In this document: piece after piece, positions 12,601 to 25,900 of the stretch
Layout of the letters: every line of letters begins with the position of its first letter
Position numbering within the stretch: position 1 is the stretch's first letter
Assembly: GCA_945910005.1 (NCBI GenBank)
Contig: OX246743.1
Location: 13,374,587-13,438,586 of the forward strand
Length of the DNA: 64,000 nucleotides
Direction of reading: 5' to 3'
Source of the DNA: Isoperla grammatica
Taxonomy: Eukaryota > Arthropoda > Insecta > Plecoptera > Perlodidae
Notes under the pieces: model-generated
Database searches by the model: none
Told to the model about the DNA's origin: nothing
Seen by the model: the letters and a program-made list of their open reading frames with translations, nothing else
Translations under genes and position numbers: made by a program

Positions 12601-15600
12601 TGTGGCTCTCGTCACACCGCCATACTCGCGGCCCTTTTTGCAATCAGAGCGCCAAACATCTCCCCAATGTGGCTCTCGGCACTCCGTCATACTTGCGGCC
12701 CTCTTTGCATTCAGATCGCCTTACAATCTCCCCAATGTGGCTCTCGTCACTCCGTCATACTTGCGGCCCTCTCTGCAATCAGAGCGCCTTACAATCTCCC
12801 CGATGTGGCTCTCGCCACTCCGCCATTCTTGCGGCCCGGTTTCCAATCCAAGCGCCTAACAATCTCCCCGATGTGGCTCTCGTCACTCCACCATACTTGC
12901 GGCCCTCTTTGCAATCCAAGCGACTCTCAATCATCCTTGTGTTGCTCTCGCCACTCCGTCATACTTGCGGCCCTCTTTGCAATCCAAGCGCCTAACAATC
13001 TCCCCAAGGTGGCTCTCGTCACACCGTCATACTTGCGGCCCTCTTTGCAATCCAAGCGCCTAACAATCTCCCCAATGTCCCGATGTGGCTCTCGTCACTC
13101 CGCCATACTTGCGGCCCTCTTTGCAATCAGAGCGCCTATTAATCTCCCCGATGTGGCTCTCGCCACTCCGCCATTCTTGCGGCCCTCTTTGCAATCCAAG
13201 CGCCTAACAATCTCCCCAATATGGCTCTCGGCACTCCACCATACTTGCGGCCCTCTTTGCAATCCAAGCGCCTGACAATCTCCCTAATGTGGCTCTCGCC
13301 ACTCCGTCATACTTGCGGCCCTCTTTGCAATCAGAGCGCCTATTAATCTCCCTGATGTGGCTCTCGCCACTTCGCCATTCTTGCGGCCCTCTTTGCAATC
13401 CAAGCGCCTAACAATCTCCCCAATTATGGATCTCGGCACTCCACCATACTTGCGGCCCTCTTTGCAATCAAAACGCCTAACAATCTCCCCAGTGTGGCTC
13501 TCGCCACACCTTCATACTTGCGGCCCTCTTTGCAATCCAAGCGCCTAACAATCTCCCCAATGTGGCTCTCGTCACTCCACCATACTTGCGGCCCTCTTTG
13601 CAATCCAAGTGCCTAACATCTCCCCAATGTGGCTCTCGCCACTCCGTCATACTTGCGGCCCTCTTTGCAATCCAAGCGCCTAACAATCTCCCCAATGTGG
13701 CTCTCGTCACTCCACCATACTTGCGGCCCTCTTTGCAATCCAAGCGCCTAACAATCTCCCCGATGTGGCTCTCGCCACTCCGTCATACTTGCGGCCCTCT
13801 TTGCAATCCAAGCGCCTAACAATCTCCCCAGTGTGGCTCTCGCAACTCCGTCATACTTGCGGCCCTCTTTTTAATCCAAGCGCCTAACAATCTCCCCAGT
13901 GTGGCTCTCGCCACTCCGTCATACTTGCGGCCCTCTTTGCAAACCAAGCGCCTTACAATCTCCCCAATGTGGCTTTCGGCACTCCACCATAGTTGCGGCC
14001 CTCTTTTGCAATCCAAGCGTCTAAAAATCTCCCCAATGTGGCTCTCGTCACACCTTCATACTTGCGGCCCTCTTTGCAATCAAAACGCAAACATCTTTTA
14101 AATGTGGCTCTCGGCACTCCGTCATACTTGCGGCCCTCTTTGTAATCCAAGCGCCTAACAATCTCACCGATGTGGCTCTCTCAACTTCGCCATACTTGCG
14201 GCCCTCTTTGCAATCCAAGCGCCTAACAATCTCCCCAATGTGGCTCTCGTCACACCGTCATACTTGCGGCCCTCTTTTGCAATCCAAGCGCCTAACAATC
14301 TCCCCAATGTGGCTCCCGTCACACCGTCATACTTGCGGCCCTCTTTGCAATCCAAGCGCCTAACAATCTCCCCAATATGGCTCTCGTCACACCTTCATAC
14401 TTGCGGCCCTCTTTGCAATCCAAGCGCCAAACAATCTCCCAAATGTGGCTCTCGTCACACCGTTATACTTGCGGCCCTCTTTTGCAATCCAAGCGCCTAA
14501 CAATCTCCCCGATGTGGCTCTCGTCACTCCGCCATACTTGCGGCCCTCTTTGCAATCAGAGCGCCTAACAATCTCCCCAATATGGCTCTCGTCACACCTT
14601 CATACTTGCGGCCCTCTTTGCAATCCAAGCGCCTAACAATCTCCCCAGTGTGGCTCTCGCCACTCCGTCATACTTGCGGCCCTCTTTGCAATCAGATCGC
14701 CTTACAATCTCCCCAATGTGGCTCTCGTCACTCCGTCATACTTGCGGCCCTCTTTGCAATCAGAGCGCCTTACAATCTTTCCGATGTGACTCTCGCCACC
14801 CCGTCATACTTGCGGCCCTCTTTGCAATCCAAGCGCCTCTCAATCTCCCTTGTGTTGCTCTCGCCACTCCGTCATACTTGCGGCCCTCTTTGCAATCCAA
14901 GCGCCTAACAATCTCCCCAGTGTGGCTCTCGTCACACCGTCATACTTGCGGCCCTCTTTGCAATCAAAGCGCATAACAATCTCCCCAATGTGGCTCTCGC
15001 CACTCCGTCATACTTGCGGCCCTCTTTGCAATCAGAGCGCCTAACAATCTCCCCGATGTGGCTCTCGCCACTTTGCCATACTTGCGGCCCTCTTTGCAAT
15101 CCAAGCGCCTAACAATCTCCCCAATGTGGCTATCGCCACTTCGCCATACTTGCGGCCCTCTTTGCAATCCAAGCGCCTAACAATCTCCCCAATGTGGCTC
15201 TCGTCACTCCGTCATACTTGCGGCCCTCTTTGCAATCCAAGCGCCTAACAATCTCCCCGATGTGGCTCTCGCCACTCCGCCATACTTGCGGCCCTCTTTG
15301 CAATCCAAGCGCCTAACAATCTCCCCAATCTGGCTCTCGTCACTCCACCATACTTGCGGCCCTCTTTGCAATCAAAACGCCTAACAATCTCCCTAATGTG
15401 GCTCTCGTTACACCTTTATACTTGCGGCCCTCTTTGCAATCCAAGCGCCAAACAATCTCCCCAATGTGGCTCTCGTCACACCGTCATACTGGCGGCCCTC
15501 TTTGCAATCCAAGCGCCTAACAATCTCCCCAAGGTGGCTCTCGTCACACCGTCATACTTGCGGCCCTCTTTGCAATCCAAGCGCCTAACAATCTCCCCAA

Positions 15601-16830
15601 TGTGGCTTGCCACTCTATCATACTTGCGGCCCTCTTTTTAATCCAAGCGCTTAACAAGCTCCCCAGTGTGGCTCTCGCCACTCCGTCATACTTGCGGCCC
15701 TCTTTGCAATCCAAGCGCCTAACAATCTCCCCAATGTGGCTCTCATCACACCGTCATACTTGCGGCCCTCTTTGCAATCAGAGCGCCTAAGAATCTCACC
15801 GATGTGGCTCTCGCCACTTCGCCATACTTGCGGCCCTCTTTGCAATCGAAGCGCCTAACAATCTCCCCAATTTGGCTCTCGCCACACCGTCATACTTGCG
15901 GCCCTCTTTGCAATCCAAGCGCCTTACAATCTCCCCAATGTGGCTCTCGTCACTCCGTTATACTTGCGGCCCTCTTTGCAATCCAAGCGCCTAACAATCT
16001 CCCCGATGTGGCTCTCGCCACTCCGCCATACTTGCGGCCCTCTTTGCAATCCAAGCGCCTAACAATCTCCCCAATCTGGCTCTCGTCACTCCACCATACT
16101 TGCGGCCCTCTTTGCAATCAAAACGCCTAACAATCTCCCTAATGTGGCTCTCGTCACATCTTCATACTTGCGGCCCTCTTTGCAATCCAAGCGCCAAACA
16201 ATCTCCCCAATGTGGCTCTCGTCACACCGTCATACTTGCGGCCCTCTTTGCAATCCAAGCGCCTAACAATCTTCCCAATGTGGCTCTCGCCACTCCGTCA
16301 TACTTGCGGCCCTCTTTGCAATCCAAGCGCCTAACAATCTCCCCAGTGTGGCTCTCGCCACTCCGTCATACTTGCGGCCCTCTTTTCAATCCAAGCGCCT
16401 AACAATCTCCCCAGTTTGGCTCTCGCCACTCCGTCATACTTGCGGCCCTCTTTGCAATCAAAACGCCTAACATTTTTCCAATGTGGCTCTCGGCACTCCG
16501 TCATACTTGCGGCCCTTTTTGTAATCAGAGCGCCTTACAATCTCACCGATGTGGCTCTCGCCACTTCGCCATACTTGCGGCCCTCTTTGCAATCCAAGCG
16601 CCTAACAATCTCCCGAATGTGGTTCTCGTCACACCGTCTCACTTGCGGCCCTCTTTGCAATCCAAGCGCCTTACAATCTCCCAGATGTGGCTCTCGTCAC
16701 ACCGTCATACTTGCGGCTCTCTTTGCAATCCAAGCGCCTCACAATCTCCCCAAGGTGGCACTTTCACTGCGTCACTCTTGCGGCCCTCTTTGCAATCCAA
16801 GCGCCTTACAATCTCTCCAATGTGGCTCTC
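9664..16830 (+). repeat. Long-range higher-order repeat, copy 2
   Basis: Paralogue of about 1-7,240 with the same succession of variant monomers. It holds an extra three monomers (204 bp) near 12.8-13.0 kb and lacks three near 16.4 kb relative to copy 1. Its last part also belongs to the 2.8-3.0 kb tandem pair starting at 14,331, so the two levels of duplication are nested. Confidence 0.7.
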
Positions 16831-17123
16831 GTTACACCTTCATCATTGCGGCCCTCTTTGCAATCCAAGCGCCAAACAATCTCCCCAAGGTGGCTCTCGT
16901 CACACCGTCATACTGGCGGCCCTCTTTGCAATCCACGCGCCTAACAAACTCCCCAAGGTGGCTCTCGTCACACCGTCATACTTGCGGCCCTCTTTGCAAT
17001 CCAAGCGCCTAACAATCTCCCCAATGTCCCGATGTGGCTCTCGTCACTCCGCCATACTTGCGGCCCTCTTTGCAATCAGAGCGCCTATTAATCTCCCCGA
17101 TGTGGCTCTCGCCACTCCGCCAT
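14331..17123 (+). repeat. About 2.8-kb higher-order unit A of a tandem pair
   Basis: The monomer succession from about 14,331 recurs immediately downstream from 17,124. Corresponding landmarks are offset by 2793-2795 bp (41 monomers plus a few bases) in the first 2 kb, and by 2998 bp in the last 0.7 kb, where unit B holds three extra monomers. Shared markers include the CTTTTGCAATCC (+1) monomer, CTCCAATATGG-type monomers and the CATTTTTCCAATG monomer. Confidence 0.72.
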
Positions 17124-20121
17124 TCTTGCGGCCCTCTTTGCAATCCAAGCGCCTAACAATCTCCCCAATATGGCTCTCGTCACACCTTCATACTTGCGGC
17201 CCTCTTTGCAATCCAAGCGCCAAACAATCTCCCCAATGTGGCTCTCGTCACACCGTTATACTTGCGGCCCTCTTTTGCAATCCAAGCGCCTAACAATCTC
17301 CCCGATGTGGCTCTCGTCACTCCGCCATACTTGCGGCCCTCTTTGCAATCAGAGCGCCTAACAATCTCCCCAATATGGCTCTCGTCACACCTTCATACTT
17401 GCGGCCCTTTTTGCAATCCAAGCGCCTAACAATCTCCCCAGTGTGGCTCTCGCCACTCCGTCATACTTGCGGCCCTCTTTGCAATCAGATCGCCTTACAA
17501 TCTCCCCAATGTGGCTCTCGTCACTCCGTCATACTTGCGGCCCTCTTTGCAATCAGAGCGCCTTACAATCTTTCCGATGTGACTCTCGCCACCCCGTCAT
17601 ACTTGCGGCCCTCTTTGCAATCCAAGCGCCTCTCAATCTCCCTTGTGTTGCTCTCGCCACTCCGTCATACTTGCGGCCCTCTTTGCAATCCAAGCGCCTT
17701 ACAATCTCCCCAGTGTGGCTCTCGTCACACCGTCATACTTGCGGCCCTCTTTGCAATCCAAGCGCATAACAATCTCCCCAATGTGGCTCTCGCCACTCCG
17801 TCATACTTGCGGCCCTCTTTGCAATCAGAGCGCCTAACAATCTCCCCGATGTGGCTCTCGCCACTTTGCCATACTTGCGGCCCTCTTTGCAATCCAAGCG
17901 CCTAACAATCTCCCCAATGTGGCTATCGCCACTTCGCCATACTTGCGGCCCTCTTTGCAATCCAAGCGCCTAACAATCTCCCCAATGTGGCTCTCGTCAC
18001 TCCGTCATACTTGCGGCCCTCTTTGCAATCCAAGCGCCTAACAATCTCCCCGATGTGGCTCTCGCCACTCCGCCATACTTGCGGCCCTCTTTGCAATCCA
18101 AGCGCATAACAATCTCCCCAATCTGGCTCTCGTCACTCCACCATACTTGCGGCCCTCTTTGCAATCAAAACGCCTAACAATCTCCCTAATGTGGCTCTCG
18201 TTACACCTTCATACTTGCGGCCCTCTTTGCAATCCAAGCGCCAAACAATCTCCCCAATGTGGCTCTCGTCACACCGTCATACTGGCGGCCCTCTTTGCAA
18301 TCCAAGCGCCTAACAATCTCCCCAAGGTGGCTCTCGTCACACCGTCATACTTGCGGCCCTCTTTGCAATCCAAGCGCCTAACAATCTCCCCAATGTGGCT
18401 CTGGCCACTCTATAATACTTGCGGCCCTCTTTTTAATCCAAGCGCTTAACAAGCTCCCCAGTGTGGCTCTCGCCACTCCGTCATACTTGCGGCCCTCTTT
18501 GCAATCCAAGCGCCTAACAATCTCCCCAATGTGGCTTCCATCACACCGTCATACTTGCGGCCCTCTTTGCAATCAGAGCGCCTAAGAATCTCACCGATGT
18601 GGCTCTCGCCACTTCGCCATACTTGCGGCCCTCTTTGCAATCGAAGCGCCTAACAATCTCCCCAATTTGGCTCTCGCCACACCGTCATACTTGCGGCCCT
18701 CTTTGCAATCCAAGCGCCTTACAATCTCCCCAATGTGGCTCTCGTCACTCCGTTATACTTGCGGCCCTCTTTGCAATCCAAGCGCCTAACAATCTCCCCG
18801 ATGTGGCTCTCGCCACTCCGCCATACTTGCGGCCCTCTTTGCAATCCAAGCGCCTAACAATCTCCCCAATCTGGCTCTCGTCACTCCACCATACTTGCGG
18901 CCCTCTTTGCAATCAAAACGCCTAACAATCTCCCTAATGTGGCTCTCGTCACATCTTCATACTTGCGGCCCTCTTTGCAATCCAAGCGCCAAACAATCTC
19001 CCCAATGTGGCTCTCGTCACACCGTCATACTTGCGGCCCTCTTTGCAATCCAAGCGCCTAACAATCTTCCCAATGTGGCTCTCGCCACTCCGTCATACTT
19101 GCGGCCCTCTTTGCAATCCAAGCGCCTAACAATCTCCCCAGTGTGGCTCTCGCCACTCCGTCATACTTGCGGCCCTCTTTGCAATCAAAACGCCTTACAT
19201 CTCCCCAATGTGGCTCTCGTCACACCGCCATACTTGCGGCCCTCTTTGCAATCAGAGCGCCTAACAATCTCACCGATGTGGCCTTCGCCATTTTGCCATA
19301 CTTGCGGCCCTCTTTGCAATCCAAGCGCCTAACAATCTCCCGAATGTGGCACTCGCCACTCCGTTATACTTGCGGCCCTCTTTTCAATCCAAGCGCCTAA
19401 CAATCTCCCCAGTTTGGCTCTCGCCACTCCGTCATACTTGCGGCCCTCTTTGCAATCAAAACGCCTAACATTTTTCCAATGTGGCTCTCGGCACTCCGTC
19501 ATACTTGCGGCCCTCTTTGTAATCAGAGCGCCTTACAATCTCACCGATGTGGCTCTCGCCACTTCGCCATACTTGCGGCCCTCTTTGCAATCCAAGCGCC
19601 TAACAATCTCCCGAATGTGGTTCTCGTCACACCGTCTCACTTGCGGCCCTCTTTGCAATCCAAGCGCCTTACAATCTCCCAGATGTGGCTCTCGTCACAC
19701 CGTCATACTTGCGGCTCTCTTTGCAATCCAAGCGCCTCACAATCTCCCCAAGGTGGCACTTTCACTGCGTCACTCTTGCGGCCCTCTTTGCAATCCAAGC
19801 GCCTTACAATCTCTCCAATGTGGCTCTCGTTACACCTTCATACTTGCGGCCCTCTTTGCAATCCAAGCGCCAAACAATCTCCCCAAGGTGGCTCTCGTCA
19901 CACCGTCATACTGGCGGCCCTCTTTGCAATCCACGCGCCTAACAAACTCCCCAAGGTGGCTCTCGTCACACCGTCATACTTGCGGCCCTCTTTGCAATCC
20001 AAGCGCCTAACAATCTCCCCAATGTCCCGATGTGGCTCTCGTCACTCCGCCATACTTGCGGCCCTCTTTGCAATCAGAGCGCCTATTAATCTCCCCGATG
20101 TGGCTCTCGCCACTCCGCCAT
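17124..20121 (+). repeat. About 3.0-kb higher-order unit B of a tandem pair
   Basis: Second, directly adjacent copy of the unit at 14,331-17,123. It is 2998 bp long because of a three-monomer (204-bp) insertion near 19.15-19.35 kb. Differences from unit A are scattered single bases, for example in the monomer near 16,850/19,848. It ends just after the 8-bp-expanded monomer at about 20,022. Confidence 0.72.
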
Positions 20122-22959
20122 TCTTGCGGCCCTCTTTGCAATCCAAGCGCCTAACAATCTCCCCAATATGGCTCTCGGCACTCCACCATACTTGCGGCCC
20201 TCTTTGCAATCCAAGCGCCTGACAATCTCTCCAATGTGGCTCTCGCCACTCCGTCATACTTGCGGCCCTCTTTGCAATCAGAGCGCCTATTAATCTCCCT
20301 GATGTGGCTCTCGCCACTCCAACATTCTTGCGGCCCTCTTTGCAATCCAAGCGCCTAACAATCTCCCCAATATGGATCTCGGCACTCCACCATACTTGCG
20401 GCCCTCTTTCAATCCAAGCGCCAAACAATCTCCCCAGTGTGGCTCTCGCCACTCCGTCATACTTGCGGCCCTCTTTTCAATCCAAGCGCCTAACAATCTC
20501 CCCAGTGTGGCTCTCGCCACTCCGTCATACTTGCGGCCCTCTTTTCAATCCAAGCGCCTAACAATCTCCCCAATGTGGCTCTCATCACACCGTCATACTT
20601 GCGGCCCTCTTTGCAATCCAAGCGCCTAACATTCTCCCCAGTGTGGCTCTCGCCACTCTATCATACTTGCGGCCCTCTTTTTAATCCAAGCGCCTAACAA
20701 TCTCCCCAGTGTGGCTCTCGCCACTCCGTCATACTTGCAACCCTCTTTGCAATCCAAGCGCCTAACAATCTCCCCCATGTGGCTCTCATCACACCGTCAT
20801 ACTTGCGGCCCTCACTGCAATCAGAGCGCCTAACAATCTCACCGATGTGGCACTCGCAACTTCGCCATACTTGCGGCCCTCTTTGCAATCGAAGCGCCTA
20901 ACAATCTCCCCAATGTGGCTCTCGCCACACCGTCATACTTGCGGCCCTCTTTGCAATCCAAGCGCCTTACAATCTCCCCAATGTGGCTCTCGTCACTCCG
21001 TCATACTTGCGGCCCTCTTTGCAATCCAAGCGCCTAACAATCTCTTCGATGTGGCTCTCGCCACTCCGCCATACTTGCGGCCCTCTTTGCAATCTAAGCG
21101 CCTTACAATCTCCCCAATCTGGCTCTCGTCACTCCACCATACTTGCGGCCCTCTTTGCAATCAAAACGCCTAACAATCTCCCTAATGTGGCTCTCGTCAC
21201 ACCTTCATACTTGCGGCCCTCTTTGCAATCCAAGCGCCTAACAATCTCCCCAATGTGGCTCTCGTCACACCGTCATACTTGCGGCCCTCTTTGCAATCCA
21301 AGCGCCTAACAATCTCCCCAGTGTGGCTCTCGCCACTCCGTCATACTTGCGGCCCTCTTTGCAATCAAAACGCCTAACATCTCCCCAATGTGGCTCTCGT
21401 CACACCGCCATACTTGCGGCCCTCTTTGCAATCAGAGCGCCCAACAATCTCACCGATGTGGCTCTCGCCATTTTGCCATACTTGCGGCCCTCTTTGCAAT
21501 CCAAGCGCCTAACAATCTCAATGAATGTGGCACTCGCCACTCCGTTATACTTGCGGCCCTCTTTTCAATCCAAGCGCCTAACAATCTCCCCAGTTTGGCT
21601 CTCGCCACTCCGTCATATTTGCGGCCCTCTTTGCAATCAAAACGCCTAACATTTTTCCAATGTGGCTCTCGGCACTCCGTCATACTTGCGGCCCTCTTTG
21701 TAATCAGAGCGCCTAACAATCTCACCGATGTGGCTCTCGCCACTTCGCCATACTTGCGGCCCTCTTTGCAATCCAAGCGCCTAACAATCTCCCGAATGTG
21801 GTTCTCGTCACACCGTCTCACTTGCGGCCCTCTTTGCAATCCAAGCGCCTTACAATCTCCCCAATGTGGCTCTCGTCACACCGTCATACTTGCGGCTCTC
21901 TTTGCAATCCAAGCGCCTCACAATCTCCCCAAGGTGGCACTTTCACTCCGTCACTCTTGCGGCCCTCTTTGCAATCCAAGCGCCTTACAATCTCTCCAAT
22001 GTGGCTCTCGTCACTCCGTCATACTTGCGGCCCTCTTTGCAATCCAAGCGCCTTACAATCTCCCCAATGTGGCTCTCGTCACACCGCCATACTCGCGGCC
22101 CTCTTTGCAATCAGAGCGCCTAACATCTCCCCAATGTGGCTCTCGGCACTCCGTCATACTTGCGGCCCTCTTTGCAATCAGATCGCCTTACAATCTCCCC
22201 AATGTGGCTCTCGTCACTCCGTCATACTTGCGGCCCTCTTTGCAATCAGAGCGCCTTACAATCTCCCCGATGTGGCTCTCGCCACTCCGTCATACTTGCG
22301 GCCCTCTTTGCAATCCAAGCGCCTCTCAATCTCCCTTGTGTTGCTCCCGCCACTCCGTCATACTTGCGGCCCTCTTTGCAATCCAAGCGCCTAACAATCT
22401 CCCCAGTGTGGCTCTCGTCACACCGTCATACTTGCGGCCCTCTTTGCAATCCAAGCGCATAACAATCTCCCCAATGTGGCTCTCGCCACTCCGTCATACT
22501 TGCGGCCCTCTTTGCAATCAGAGCGCCTAACAGTCTCCCCGATGTGGCTGTCGCCACTCCGCCATACTTGCGGCCCTCTTTGCAATCCAAGCGCCAAACA
22601 ATCTCCCCAATGTGGCTCTCGCCACTTCGCCATACTTGCGGCCCTGTTTGCAATCCAAGCGCCTAACAATCTCCCCAATGTGGCTCTCGTCACTCCGTCA
22701 TACTTGCGGCCCTCTTTGCAATCCAAGCGCCTAACAATCTCCCCGATGTGGCTCTCGCCACTCCGCCATACTTGCGGCCCTCTTTGCAATCCAAGCGCCT
22801 AACAATCTCCCCAATCTGGCTCTCGTCACTCCACCATACTTGCGGCCCTCTTTGCAATCAAAACGCCTAACAATCTCCCTAATGTGGCTCTCGTTACACC
22901 TTCATACTTGCGGCCCTCTTTGCAATCCAAGCGCCAAACAATCTCCCCAATGTGGCCCT

Positions 22960-25900
22960 CGTCACACCGTCATACTGGCGGCCCTCTTTGCAATCCAAGC
23001 GCCTAACAATCTCTCCAAGGTGGCTCTCGTCACACCGTCATACTTGCGGCCCTCTTTGCAATCAGAGCGCCTAAGAATCTCACCGATGTGGCTCTCGCCA
23101 CTCCGCCATACTTGCGGCCCTCTTTGCAATCCAAGCGCCTAACAATCTCCCCAATCTGGCTCTCGTCACTCCACCATACTTGCGGCCCTCTTTGCAATCA
23201 AAACGCCTAACAATCTCCCTAATGTGGCTCTCGTTACACCTTCATACTTGCGGCCCTCTTTGCAATCCAAGCGCCAAACAATCTCCCCAATGTGGCTCTC
23301 GTCACACCGTCATACTGGCGGCCCTTTTTGCAATCCAAGCGCCTAACAATCTCCCCAAGGTGGCTCTCGTCACACCGTCATACTTGCGGCCCTCTTTGCA
23401 ATCCAAGCGCCTAACAATCTCCCCAATGTGGCTCTCGCCACTCTATCATACTTGCGGCCCTCTTTTTAATCCAAGCGCTTAACAATCTCCCCAGTGTGGC
23501 TCTCGCCACTCCGTCATACTTGCGGCTCTCTTTGCAATCCAAGCGCCTAACAATCTCCCCAATGTGGCTCTCATCACACCGTCATACTTGCGGCCCTCTT
23601 TGCAATCAGAGCGCCTAAGAATCTCACCGATGTGGCTCTCGCCACTTCGCCATACTTGCGGCCCTCTTTGCAATCGAAGCGCCTAACAATCTCCCCAATG
23701 TGGCTCTCGCCACACCGTCATACTTGCGGCCCTCTTTGCAATCCAAGCGCCTTACAATCTCCCCAATGTGGCTCTCGTCACTCCGTTATACTTGCGGCCC
23801 TCTTTGCAATCCAAGCGCCTTACAATCTCCTCGATGTGGCTCTCGCCACTCCGCCATACTTGCGGCCCTCTTTGCAATCCAAGCGCCTAACAATCTCCCC
23901 AATCTGGCTCTCGTCACTCCACCATACTTGCGGCCCTCTTTGCAATCAAAACGCTAACAATCTCCCTAATGTGGCTCTCGTCACACCTTCATACTTGCGG
24001 CCCTCTTTGCAATCCAAGCGCCAAACAATCTCCCCAATGTGGCTCTCGTCACACCGTCATACTTGCGGCCCTCTTTGCAATCCAAGCGCCTAACAATCTT
24101 CCCAATGTGGCTCTCGCCACTCCGTCATACTTGCGGCCCTCTTTGCAATCCAAGCGCCTAACAATCTCCCCAGTGTAGCTCTCGCCACTCCGTCATACTT
24201 GCGGCCCTCTTTGCAATCAAAACGCCTAACATCTCCCCAATGTGGCTCTCATCACACCGCCATACTTGCGGCCCTCTTTGCAATCAGAGCGCCTAACAAT
24301 CTCACCGATGTGGCTCTCGCCATTTTGCCATACTTGCGGCCCTCTTTGCAATCCAAGCGCCTAACAATCTCCCGAATGTGGCACTCGCCACCCCGTTATA
24401 CTTGCGGCCCTCTTTTCAATCCAAGCGCCTAACAATCTCCCCAGTTTGGCTCTCGCCACTCCGTCATACTTGCGGCCCTCTTTGCAATCAAAACGCCTAA
24501 CATTTTTCCAATGTGGCTCTCGGCACTCCGTCATACTTGCGGCCCTCTTTGTAATCAGAGCGCCTTACAATCTCACCGATGTGGCTCTCGCCACTTCGCC
24601 ATACTTGCGGCCCTCTTTGCAATCCAAGCGCCTTACAATCTCCCCAAGGTGTCACTTTCACTCCGTCACTCTTGCGGCCCACTTTGCAATCCAAGCGCCT
24701 TACAATCTCTCCAATGTGGCTCTCGTCATTCCGTCATACTTGCGGCCCTCTTTGCAATCCAAGCGCCTTACAATCTCCCCAATGTGGCTCTCGTCACACC
24801 GTCACTCTTGCGGCCCTCTTTGCAATCTAAGCGCCTTAAAATCTCTCCAATGTGGCTCTCGTCACTCCGTCACTCTTGCGGCCCTCTTTGCAATCCAAGC
24901 GCCTTGCAATCTCTCCAATGTGGCTCTCGTCACTCCGTCATACTTGCGGCCCTCTTTGCAATCAAAACGCCTAACAATCTCCCGAATGTGGTTCTCGTCA
25001 CACCGTCTCACTTGCGGCCCTCTTTGCAATCCAAGCGCCTTACAATCTCCCAGATGTGGCTCTCGTCACACCGTCATACTTGCGGCTCTCTTTGCAATCC
25101 AAGCGCCTCACAATCTCCCCAAGGTGGCACTTTCACTCCGTCACTCTTGCGGCCCTCTTTGCAATCCAAGCGCCTTACAATCTCTCCAATGTGGCTCTCG
25201 TCATTCCGTCATACTTGCGGCCCTCTTTGCAATCCAAGCGCCTTACAATCTCCCCAATGTGGCTCTCGTCGCACCGCCATACTCGCGGCCCTCTTTGCAA
25301 TCAGAGCGCCTAACATCTCCCCAATGTGGCTCTCGGCACTCCGTCATACTTGCGGCCCTCTTTGCAATCAGATCGCCTTACAATCTCCCCAATGTGGCTC
25401 TCGTCACTCCGTCATACTTGCGGCCCTCTTTGCAATCAGAGCGCCTTACAATCTCCCCGATGTGGCTCTCGCCACCCCGTCATACTTGCGGCCCTCTTTG
25501 CAATCCAAGCGCCTCTCAATCTCCCTTGTGTTGCTCTCGCCACTCCGTCATACTTGCGGCCCACTTTGCAATCCAAGCGCCTAACAATCTCCCCAGTGTG
25601 GCTCTCGTCACACCGTCATACTTGCGGCCCTCTTTGCAATCCAAGCGCATAACAATCTCCCCAATGTGGCTCTCGCCACTCCGTCATACTTGCGGCCCTC
25701 TTTGCAATCAGAGCGCCTAACAATCTCCCCGATGTGGCTCTCGCCACTTTGCCATACTTGCGGCCCTCTTTGCAATCCAAGCGCCTAACAATCTCCCCAA
25801 TGTGGCTCTCGCCACTTCGCCATACTTGCGGCCCTCTTTGCAATCCAAGCGCCTAACAATCTCCCCAATGTGGCTCTCGTCACTCCGTCATACTTGCGGC

